A DNA stretch of 64,000 nt from the NCBI GenBank assembly GCA_019359235.1, contig JAHHHT010000002.1:124001-188000 (forward strand), written 5' to 3'. The first letter of the stretch is position 1, and each line of letters begins with the position of its first letter. This stretch comes from Oscillatoria princeps RMCB-10 (GTDB taxonomy: Bacteria; Cyanobacteriota; Cyanobacteriia; Cyanobacteriales; Oscillatoriaceae). The notes below the pieces were generated by a model. It worked only from the letters and a program-made list of their open reading frames with translations, did not search any database and was not told the origin of the DNA. Position numbers and translations under genes: made by a program. Positions 53,886 through 62,033 of this stretch are shown here, piece by piece.

Positions 53886-55721
53886 TTACCACTGGGGTGC
53901 TGCCGCAAGCAAGGTAGCGGCCAATTGACTCTCCAAAGGTTTAGAGAACAGGTATCCCTGACCGAAATCACAGCCTAGGGCTCTCAGTTGAGCGAGCTGA
54001 TCCGGGGTTTCCACGCCTTCGGCAACCGCACTCATCCCCATTGTGCGGGCGATGCCGACAATTGCGGGAACCAGCCCGCTATTTTCGGGGCTGCCATCCA
54101 TGCGCTTGACAAAGGACTGGTCAATCTTGAGGGCACTCACGGGAAAGCAGTGCAGGTAACTCAGGGAGGAATAGCCGGTGCCAAAGTCATCGAGGCTGAC
54201 CCCGATTTGCCGCTCTCTGAGGAGCTGTAACATTCTCCGGGCGGATTCCCCATTTTCCATTATGGCACTTTCTGTAATTTCCAGTTTTAAGCTTTGGGGA
54301 TTCAGCTGCGTTTCTTGAAGAGTTTTATCAATCTCTTCTATTAATTCTGCCCGTAAAAAATGCCGCGCCGACAGATTGACGCTGACGGTTAGGGAGGCGT
54401 CAGCCAGTTTTTTCTCCTGCCAGATGCTGAGCTGGTGGCAAGATTCCCGCAATACCCAAGTGTCGATAGAGGCAATCAAGCCCATTTCTTCCGCCACTGG
54501 AATAAACTCGGCGGGAGACACCAAGCCCCGTGCCGGGTGCTGCCAGCGCACGAGGGCTTCAAATCCAGCAATTCTGCCGGTATTGAGCGCTACAATTGGC
54601 TGGTAGTAAACGAGGAATTCTGAGCGCTCGACAGCCCTTCGCAGGTCGTTTTCTAGCTGTAAAGTCTGAAGCGCTTCTTGGTGCATTCCGGGGTTGAACA
54701 GGTGATACCGGCCTTTCCCCAGCGCTTTGGCGCGATACATGGCCGTGTCGGCATCCCGCAGCAGATATTCTGGCTTGTCCCCGTAAATATGGCTGGGAGT
54801 AATACCTATACTGGCATTGATGAACACCTCATGTCTGGAGAGCAGAAAAGGGGAAGATAGCTTGTCAAGAATTACCTCCGCCACTTGAGCTGCTGTGCTG
54901 ATATCTGCGATATTTTCCAGGAGAATGGCGAATTCGTCGCCGCCCAGTCGCGCCAGGGTGTCAGCCTCGCCCAAAGAGGCTTCCAGCCGGCGGGCGATGG
55001 CGGCTAGCAACTCGTCCCCCACCAGATGCCCGAGAGAATCATTGACAACCTTGAAGCGGTCGCAGTCCAAAAACAAGACGGCAAACTGACAGTCCGGCTG
55101 TTTCTTAGCGCGTTCTATCGCCCGTTCCAGGCGCTCGGTGAACAAAACTCGGTTGGGCAAGCCGGTCAGGGAATCGTGCAGCGCCAGGTGCAGCAGTTGA
55201 TTTTGCAGTTGCTTGCGCTCAACAATTTCCTGGAGGAGCTCTTGATTGGCTCTTTCTAGCTGGCTGGTGCGCTCTTGCACCCGCTGTTCCAGTTCGGCGT
55301 TGAGCTGGTTAATTTTGATTTCCGACTCTCTCAGCGCCAGTTGATTTTGGATGCGGACTAAAATTTCTTCCACATGAAAGGGCTTGCTGATGTAGTCCAG
55401 ACCCCCGACCTTAAAAGCCTTCACTTTGTCGAACACATCATCCAAGGCGCTCAAGAAAATTACGGGAATCTTTTTGGTTTGCTCCTCCGCTTTCAGGCGC
55501 TGGCAGACTTCATAGCCATCCAGATCCGGCATCATGATATCCAGTAAAATCAGGTCGGGCAAGAGGCTCTGACACGCCTTGATCGCCATCTGGCCGGTCA
55601 GGGCTTTGCGCACCTTGTACCCCTCCTCCGTCAGGAGCGTGGCTAAATACCGCAGGTTATTGGGGTTGTCGTCAACGATCAGAATGTTTTTTTGGGAGGG
55701 TTCCATCCGCTCGGCGCTCAT
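53886..55721 (-). CDS. Response regulator REC-GGDEF-EAL
   Basis: A 611-residue regulator. Its ATG overlaps the stop of the MHYT kinase gene (ATGA). Receiver: ILIVDDNPNNLRYLATLL, phospho-Asp in LILLDIMMPDLDGY, SKPFHVEE. The GGDEF domain is intact (DRFKVVNDSLGH, GGDEF) but the I-site arginine is Gly (GEAD), so feedback inhibition is probably lost. EAL is complete: FEALVRWQHP, NLSARHF, LEITES, LDDFGTGYSSL, ALKIDQSF, AEGVET, GQGYLFSKP. It is a bifunctional c-di-GMP enzyme whose receiver is the obvious acceptor for the two kinases encoded just upstream (inference). Confidence 0.94.
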   Translation of the reverse strand: MSAERMEPSQKNILIVDDNPNNLRYLATLLTEEGYKVRKALTGQMAIKACQSLLPDLILLDIMMPDLDGYEVCQRLKAEEQTKKIPVIFLSALDDVFDKVKAFKVGGLDYISKPFHVEEILVRIQNQLALRESEIKINQLNAELEQRVQERTSQLERANQELLQEIVERKQLQNQLLHLALHDSLTGLPNRVLFTERLERAIERAKKQPDCQFAVLFLDCDRFKVVNDSLGHLVGDELLAAIARRLEASLGEADTLARLGGDEFAILLENIADISTAAQVAEVILDKLSSPFLLSRHEVFINASIGITPSHIYGDKPEYLLRDADTAMYRAKALGKGRYHLFNPGMHQEALQTLQLENDLRRAVERSEFLVYYQPIVALNTGRIAGFEALVRWQHPARGLVSPAEFIPVAEEMGLIASIDTWVLRESCHQLSIWQEKKLADASLTVSVNLSARHFLRAELIEEIDKTLQETQLNPQSLKLEITESAIMENGESARRMLQLLRERQIGVSLDDFGTGYSSLSYLHCFPVSALKIDQSFVKRMDGSPENSGLVPAIVGIARTMGMSAVAEGVETPDQLAQLRALGCDFGQGYLFSKPLESQLAATLLAAAPQW

Positions 55722-58700
55722 CCCGCTGCCTCCTGTTGAGTTAATTCTTCAATTTTATCAAATTGGTAGTTGTTTGCTAAATCCGCCAGCGCTTGCGCGA
55801 GTGGGTAGCACTCGGTGGGAATTTGCTCGAGCAACTCCAAAATCAGGTCATCGCTGCACTGAACTGCAGCGCGGTACACCTGCGCCACCCACTCAGCCGG
55901 CATCACCTTCAAGCTGTCAGCCGCCAGCTGGAAAGCCCCTGGCGAACCGTCGCGATCTGGCTGCCGGTCGGTTGCGGCTGCCGGTGGCTCCTCAAAGATA
56001 TATTTCACCCCTAAATGTTCGCTCATTTTTTCCAGCAACTCTTCTTCTTGGAATGGCTTGCGAACAAAGTCATCGCAACCGGCATCCAAAACCATCTTCC
56101 GGTCTTCCTCGAAGGCGCTAGCCGTCAAGGCAACAATCACCGTGGCTTGACCCCGCAGAGTGCTTTTAATCTGTTGAGTCGCTTCATAGCCATTCATCAC
56201 CGGCATTCGCATGTCCATGCAGATCAGGTGCGGCTCCCAGCTCTCCCACACAGCAATCGCCTCTCGCCCATTTTCTGCTTCTCGCACGGAAAAGCCTATT
56301 GCTGTCAGCAATTTTACCAGCAAAAGGCGGCTCTCCGAGCGGTCGTCAACCACCAAGATGCGATATTCCGGCTGGTTGGGCGCTAGGCCAATTACCCGGC
56401 GCTGTGGGCCGACCGGCTGCATTTCCAGTGCGCCAGCAACGCTGACCTGGATATCAAATGCAAACAGGCTTCCCTCACCCGGAGCGCTCCTGACGCTAAT
56501 ATCCCCTCCCATCAGCTGCACGAACTTGCGGCTGATCGGCAAACCCAGCCCCGTTCCTTGCTGAGAGTTCCGACCGGTTTCTGTTTGCCCAAAGGCTTCA
56601 AACAGCTTGTCCATCTCACTCAAGGCAATCCCCGGGCCGGTGTCCTCAATTTCAAAGGTGATTGGCCACTGGGAATGGGGCACTGGGCACTGGGCATTGG
56701 GCACTGGGCATTGGGGATTTTGGATTTCGGATTGGGGATTTTGGATTTCGGATTTTGGATTTTGGATTGGGGATTGATTGTTTCCCCCGGTGCCCGATTC
56801 CCCATGCCCGATGCCCGACGCCCCATGCCCGACTCTCACGCGCAGCGTCACACTGCCTTTTTCTGTAAATTTCATGGCGTTACCCAGGATATTAATCAGC
56901 ACTTGGCGCAATTTACCCTCGTCAGTTTTGACAAATTGGGGGAGATCTGGAGCGCGGTCGAACCGGAGCTGCAATCCCTTGGACTCCGCTTTCAATCGCA
57001 ACATGTCCTCCAGGGCGTCCAGGAAGCGAATTAAGTTAAAGCTGCTTTCATTTAGCGCCGTTCTGCCGGCCTCTATTTTCGACATTTCCAGAATGTCGTT
57101 GATCAGTGACAGCAGGTGTTCGCCGGCGCGATTAATAATTCCCAGGTATTCCTGGTGTTCCGCTTTCACGAAGGAATCGCGGGCCATCAATTGAGCGAAG
57201 CCGAGAATAGCATTGAGTGGCGTTCGCAGTTCGTGGCTCATGGAAGAGAGAAACTCGCTCTTGGCGCGGTTTGCGGCGTCGGCTGCCACTGCAGCTTTTT
57301 GCAGCGCTTCCGACTGCCGCTTGGTCCGATCGAGCAATTCAGCTTGCTGCAAGGCAACTCCCAACTGGCTGCCAATTTGAATGGCGACTTTAATTTCGGC
57401 TTCCTTCCACTGGCGGGAGCCAGAATTTTGATAGCTCGCCAGCAGTCCCCAGAGTTGACTGCCACAGAAAATCGGAACAGTGAGGTAGGCTCTGGCTTGG
57501 AACTGTTCCAGCAAATTAATGTAACAGTCGTTAAACCCAGCGCTGTAGATATCTGAGACAGCGAGGTGCGATGCCCCCCGGCTGTAGGCACCGCCTCGGG
57601 TTTCTTGCAAGTAAGTGTCCTCGACTGTCAAGGCATCTGCGCTGTCGAACGCTTTCACCGCGCAGCGGTCGTTTTCTATGGCATTCGCTGTCAGCTGCGG
57701 GTTGCTAGCTTGTTCCTGGAGCAGGGAAATCCAGTCACTGCCGGCGGACTCAGCAACCAGCTTGCCACTCCAGTCGGGATGGAAACGATACACCAGAACG
57801 CGGTCGCAATTGAGCACCTGCCGCAATTCCTGCGTAGTCGCCCTGAATATCGTTTCAATATCCAGCGTTTGGCGCATCCTTTGAATCACTTGAGCCAGGG
57901 CTCGCTCCCGCTGGGCGCTCTCCCGCAATGCCTCCTCCGCCAGCTTGCGCTCGGTGATATCGGCGAGGGTGCCTGTGACTCGGTAAGGAAAGCCTGCTGC
58001 GTCGCGCAGGCATTTGCCTTTCACTTCCACCCACACCCACCGGCCATCTTTGTGTTTCATCCGGTGGGTGTTTTGATAGAGAGGGGTTTTGCCCTCCATG
58101 TGGTCGGAAAAAGCCGCCAGAGCGGCGGGCTTGTCCGAGGGATGCAGCAGATTTGACCAGGTGTTCAACTCTTGCGGCAGTTCCCCCTCCTGGTGCCCCA
58201 GAATTTGCATCCAAACCGGCGAGTAATAAACCCGACCGGTTCTCAAATCCCAGTCCCAAATCCCGTCATGGGTGCCAGACACTGCCAGATTGAAGCGCTC
58301 CTCACTCTCTCTGAGGGCGGCTTCTGCCCGCCGGCGCTCTGCAATTTCAGTTTGGGCTTGTTCAAAAAGGGTGCACTGCCCGATGGCGATTGCCAGCTGC
58401 ACGGAAATTTGTCTGAGAGACTCGATCTCCGATTCATGCCACTGCCTCTCGCCGCTGCACTGATGGGCAATCAGCAGCCCCCACAATCCATTTTGGATTT
58501 GGGATTTGGGATTTGGGATGGAAGCGTCTGGCTCCGAACGGCTTTGCAGGATGGGAACTATCAGGTTCGCTCTCACCTCAAACCGGCGGAGCAAATCAAT
58601 GTGGCACTCGGAAAGGCCCGCCGCGTAAATATTCTCGATGGCGCGAATGCGACCTTGCTGGTATTTGGGGGCGTAGGTTTCCCTAAAGCAGCGGTCTTCA

Positions 58701-61700
58701 ATGTCAATTCCCAATACCCCTGTCCACCCCTCGCCAACCGACTCGACTTCCACGACCCCGCTCCAGTCTGGCTTAAACCGATAAATGATCACCCGGTCTG
58801 CTGCCAAAAACTGCCGCACTTCCCCCACCGCTGCTGTCAGGACTAATTCCAGGTTGAGAGAGGAGCGAATCCGCTCTTGCACCGCTGCCACCAGTCGCTC
58901 CCTTTTCAGCTGCTGCTGCAGGGCAATTTCAGCGTACTTGCGCTCGCTAATATCTGTAATTGTCCCGATGTACCCTTTAACTTCTCCCCTCTCCCCAATT
59001 TCTGCCACCGCCTGACCCATGACCCAAGTGATTTGGCCATCAGGGCGGAGGAAGCGACACTCAGACTGAAACGGCACTCTCGCTTTCGCTGCCAAAATCC
59101 ATTCGGCTCTCACCCGCTCTCTGTCATCTGGATGCAAGTTATCGATCCACCCACTCCCCACAGCATTTTCTAGAGAAAGTCCAGTAATCGAGCTCCAGCG
59201 CTGATTGACATACAGGCAATTGCCACCGGCATCGGTGTGGAATATGCAAACCGGTGACGATTCTGCTAGGGTTTGATACCGGCGCTGGCTTTCCCGCAGC
59301 GCCTCTTCTGCCTGCTTGCGTTCCGTAATATCTACCACATACCCCACCATCTCGATCGGGCTGCCGGCAGAGTCCCTCACCAGCCTCAGCTGATTGTAGA
59401 CCCAGCGATAAATCCCGTCTTTGTGCCAAACGCGGTATTCGTGGGAGTGATGACCGGCCTCAAATATTTTTGGCAGTCCCGCAAAGATGCGCTCCCGATC
59501 TTCCGGGTGGATGAGGCTTGGCCACAAAGAAGCATCTTCTAGAAATTCTCGCGCTTCGTAGCCCAGAATTGTCTTGGCGTTCTCACTGAGAAATGTTATC
59601 TTGTAGTCTCCCTCGACCTGGCTGCTAAAAATCACAGCGGGGCTAGAAGTCAGCAGGTATTGCAGGCGTTCTGTTACTGAGCGCAGTTCCGACTCGGCTC
59701 GTTTGCGATCTGTGATTTCGACTACAACGACCCCCACACTAGAGGGGCGATTGCTCTCTCCTGGAATGGGAAAGCAAGACACTACCCAGTGGCGCTCAAT
59801 ACCGGGCTGCCCCGGCACTTTTCCCGACACTTCTTGGTTGATCGCCGGTTGGCCGGTAGCCAGCACCTTCAGGCAGATGGGTTCGAGCGTGGGGGCGAGT
59901 TGGGGCGCGACTTCCCGGAGGCTTTTGCCGAGATGCTCGCCCACCGGCAGTCCATTAATCTCTGCCAGCGGTTCGTTGATTTGCGCGAACCGCAGCCGAT
60001 CGTCCAGGATGGCCTTTCCCACCGGCGAGCAGCTGAAAAAGGCATTCAGTCTGGCTTCCCGCAAGGCGAGCGCTCGTTCTAGCGCTTTGCGCCCGGTGAT
60101 GTCAGTCGCCGTGCCCAAAATCTGTTTCAGCTTGCCGTCTGGAGTTCTGGCGAACGCGGTTTCCCGGACGAAGAAAGTCCGCCATTCTCCTTGGGGGTCA
60201 TTGAGCCGGTACTCGTGTTCAAAAATCTCCCCATCTCCCATTGCTGAGAGTTTTTGCAAATTTTCTGGAATTTTTGCGAAGTCGTCAGCGTGCATAATAG
60301 CTGGGAGCAGCGCCGAACCCATGTCTTCAATTTGTTCTGGCGTGTAGCCCAGAATAGCCGCTGTAGAGCGATTGGCATAGACATTGCGATCTTCAATTAT
60401 ATCGTAGATGTACAAAAGATTTGCAGATGCCTGGGCAATTTGCTCAATAAAATGCTTGCTTTCCCGCAGCGCCTCTTCTGCCTGCTTTCTCTCGGTGATG
60501 TCGCGGACAATATAAATTCTCTCGCCCTCTTCCAGCAGCGTCACCGCGATTTCGTGATAGAATGCCGTCCCGTCGCGCCGGCAGCCGGCAGCGTCAATGC
60601 GGCAGTGCCCCTGTTGCAAAAAGCTGGAGAAGCATTCTCTGCCAGCCCCTTGCAGTTCGGCTTCGCTGTACAGCGCTTCCCAGCTTTTGCCCAACAGTTC
60701 TTCGGCGCTGTCGCAGCCAAAAATATTGACGAGCGCCTGGTTTGTATAGATAAACTCTCCGCTAGAGTTGAGAATCGCGATCCCATCAGTAGCGGCTGCC
60801 ATCGCGGCGGCTTGCTGCTGCAACTTTTTCTCGGCTTGCTTGCGATCTGTTATATTGCTAAACGTGCAAACCACGCGCTCGACGCTGCCCGAACCATCAA
60901 GCTGCGGGTCAAGATTGAGCAGCAGCCAGAGCGGATCTTTTTCCTTGGGGCGAGCTACGCCGGCAACCAGGTTGCGCACCGGCTGGCTGCCGGCGAGCGC
61001 TTGCTTGAAGGGATTCTCCTCCAGGAGGAAAACTTTGCCCTCTTCGTCGAGCAGCTGCAAATTCAGGTCAAATACACTTTGTCCCTGCAGATTGCACTCT
61101 GCCAGCTCCAGCAGTTCGCTGGCCACTGGGTTCGTCAAAAGAATTTTGCCACCCCCATCCAGCAGGATCACCCCTACTGGCATTTTCTCGAGCAGCGACC
61201 GGATTTGCTTTTCGCTTTCTTGCAGGGCTTCTTGCCTGACTAACTGGGCGGCATACCGCCGGTCAAACAGGGAGGCGAGCAGGGTTCCGCTTAAGAGAAT
61301 CAGGGTGGCCGCTCCCACCTGAATCGCCAGCCAAGAACTGTCAGATCCTTCAATTTGGATGCCGTCTAACTCTGGCCTTCGGGAAAAGCAAGTCGCCCAC
61401 ATGCCGGTGTAGTGCATGCCGCTGATCGCAACACCCATCATGCAGGCGCTGCCCAGTTTCTGCCAGTCGCTTCCTTCTCTGGTTGAATTGCGAAATTGAA
61501 AAGCCAGCCACAGCGCCGCACCCGATGCGGCGATTGCGATGGCCACAGACAGGCCCACAAGCCCGGGGTCGTAGTCCACCGCCGCCGGCACTCTCACGGC
61601 TGCCATGCCCAAATAGTGCATGGAGGCGATGCCCAGTCCCATGACGGCACTGCCCCCGCTCAGCACTGGCACAGTCAGTCTCGGGCGACTGAATAGCAGC

Positions 61701-61993
61701 AGTGCCAGCCCCGAGGCCAGAATGGCATCGGCCCAAGAAAGCAGGGTGAGCGGCACGTCATAGCTGACCGGCACCGGCAGCTTGAAGGCAAGCATGGCGA
61801 TGAAGTGCATCGACCAAATGCCGGTGCCCATTGCCACAGCCCCACCGGCGCTCCACAACAGCCGCGAAAGCCGCGACGATGCCGGTGTGACTCGCCCCGC
61901 CAAGTCCAGCGCCGTATAAGAGGCAATAATTGCAATGGTCAGTGACAGCGCTGCGAGGCGCAAGTCATAACTGCCAAGAATCACTTCAGGCAT
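55718..61993 (-). CDS. MHYT-multi-PAS-GAF hybrid histidine kinase
   Basis: A 2091-residue membrane kinase. The MHYT domain (1-255, seven helices) has three motifs: WSMHFIAM, ASMHYLGM and SGMHYTGM. MHYT is proposed to bind copper and sense O2, CO or NO (published proposal, not proven). Six PAS units (about 265-1020), GAF1 (about 1035-1215), another PAS (about 1235-1350) and GAF2 (about 1370-1560) follow. Then come HisKA ([20 protein letters not shown]), HATPase (NILGNAMKFT, DTGPGI, GTGLGLPISRKF), REC (LICMDMRMPVMNGY, RKPFQEEE) and a helical C-terminal tail. A 167-bp heptad block expands the HATPase hairpin, and a smaller one sits in GAF1. The ethylene-type kinase gene ends 40 bp upstream, and the REC-GGDEF-EAL gene overlaps it by 4 bp. 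Confidence 0.93.
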   Translation of the reverse strand: MPEVILGSYDLRLAALSLTIAIIASYTALDLAGRVTPASSRLSRLLWSAGGAVAMGTGIWSMHFIAMLAFKLPVPVSYDVPLTLLSWADAILASGLALLLFSRPRLTVPVLSGGSAVMGLGIASMHYLGMAAVRVPAAVDYDPGLVGLSVAIAIAASGAALWLAFQFRNSTREGSDWQKLGSACMMGVAISGMHYTGMWATCFSRRPELDGIQIEGSDSSWLAIQVGAATLILLSGTLLASLFDRRYAAQLVRQEALQESEKQIRSLLEKMPVGVILLDGGGKILLTNPVASELLELAECNLQGQSVFDLNLQLLDEEGKVFLLEENPFKQALAGSQPVRNLVAGVARPKEKDPLWLLLNLDPQLDGSGSVERVVCTFSNITDRKQAEKKLQQQAAAMAAATDGIAILNSSGEFIYTNQALVNIFGCDSAEELLGKSWEALYSEAELQGAGRECFSSFLQQGHCRIDAAGCRRDGTAFYHEIAVTLLEEGERIYIVRDITERKQAEEALRESKHFIEQIAQASANLLYIYDIIEDRNVYANRSTAAILGYTPEQIEDMGSALLPAIMHADDFAKIPENLQKLSAMGDGEIFEHEYRLNDPQGEWRTFFVRETAFARTPDGKLKQILGTATDITGRKALERALALREARLNAFFSCSPVGKAILDDRLRFAQINEPLAEINGLPVGEHLGKSLREVAPQLAPTLEPICLKVLATGQPAINQEVSGKVPGQPGIERHWVVSCFPIPGESNRPSSVGVVVVEITDRKRAESELRSVTERLQYLLTSSPAVIFSSQVEGDYKITFLSENAKTILGYEAREFLEDASLWPSLIHPEDRERIFAGLPKIFEAGHHSHEYRVWHKDGIYRWVYNQLRLVRDSAGSPIEMVGYVVDITERKQAEEALRESQRRYQTLAESSPVCIFHTDAGGNCLYVNQRWSSITGLSLENAVGSGWIDNLHPDDRERVRAEWILAAKARVPFQSECRFLRPDGQITWVMGQAVAEIGERGEVKGYIGTITDISERKYAEIALQQQLKRERLVAAVQERIRSSLNLELVLTAAVGEVRQFLAADRVIIYRFKPDWSGVVEVESVGEGWTGVLGIDIEDRCFRETYAPKYQQGRIRAIENIYAAGLSECHIDLLRRFEVRANLIVPILQSRSEPDASIPNPKSQIQNGLWGLLIAHQCSGERQWHESEIESLRQISVQLAIAIGQCTLFEQAQTEIAERRRAEAALRESEERFNLAVSGTHDGIWDWDLRTGRVYYSPVWMQILGHQEGELPQELNTWSNLLHPSDKPAALAAFSDHMEGKTPLYQNTHRMKHKDGRWVWVEVKGKCLRDAAGFPYRVTGTLADITERKLAEEALRESAQRERALAQVIQRMRQTLDIETIFRATTQELRQVLNCDRVLVYRFHPDWSGKLVAESAGSDWISLLQEQASNPQLTANAIENDRCAVKAFDSADALTVEDTYLQETRGGAYSRGASHLAVSDIYSAGFNDCYINLLEQFQARAYLTVPIFCGSQLWGLLASYQNSGSRQWKEAEIKVAIQIGSQLGVALQQAELLDRTKRQSEALQKAAVAADAANRAKSEFLSSMSHELRTPLNAILGFAQLMARDSFVKAEHQEYLGIINRAGEHLLSLINDILEMSKIEAGRTALNESSFNLIRFLDALEDMLRLKAESKGLQLRFDRAPDLPQFVKTDEGKLRQVLINILGNAMKFTEKGSVTLRVRVGHGASGIGHGESGTGGNNQSPIQNPKSEIQNPQSEIQNPQCPVPNAQCPVPHSQWPITFEIEDTGPGIALSEMDKLFEAFGQTETGRNSQQGTGLGLPISRKFVQLMGGDISVRSAPGEGSLFAFDIQVSVAGALEMQPVGPQRRVIGLAPNQPEYRILVVDDRSESRLLLVKLLTAIGFSVREAENGREAIAVWESWEPHLICMDMRMPVMNGYEATQQIKSTLRGQATVIVALTASAFEEDRKMVLDAGCDDFVRKPFQEEELLEKMSEHLGVKYIFEEPPAAATDRQPDRDGSPGAFQLAADSLKVMPAEWVAQVYRAAVQCSDDLILELLEQIPTECYPLAQALADLANNYQFDKIEELTQQEAAG
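56666..56832. repeat. Large composite heptad block inside the ATPase domain (kinase 55718-61993)
   Basis: GGGCACT/GGGCATT units (56670-56715) pass into GGATTTT/GGATTTC units (56716-56775), then ATGCCCG units (56805-56831). The block is read in frame as about 55 residues. Confidence 0.92.
58495..58519. repeat. GGATTTG heptads inside GAF1 of the MHYT kinase
   Basis: Three and a half GGATTTG units encode IPNPKSQIQN between VPILQSRSEPDAS and GLWGLLIAHQ. The second GAF of the same protein reads VPIFCGSQLWGLLASYQ with no insert. Confidence 0.88.
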
Positions 61994-62033
61994 GGCCGAA
62001 TATTGCAGTATTAGGTATCGTTATTTTATATTT

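Noticed and set aside
60254-61243. 329-codon plus-strand open frame inside the MHYT kinase gene
   Set aside because: Antisense shadow of PAS and MHYT domains with a Cys/Ser/Arg-rich, non-protein-like composition.
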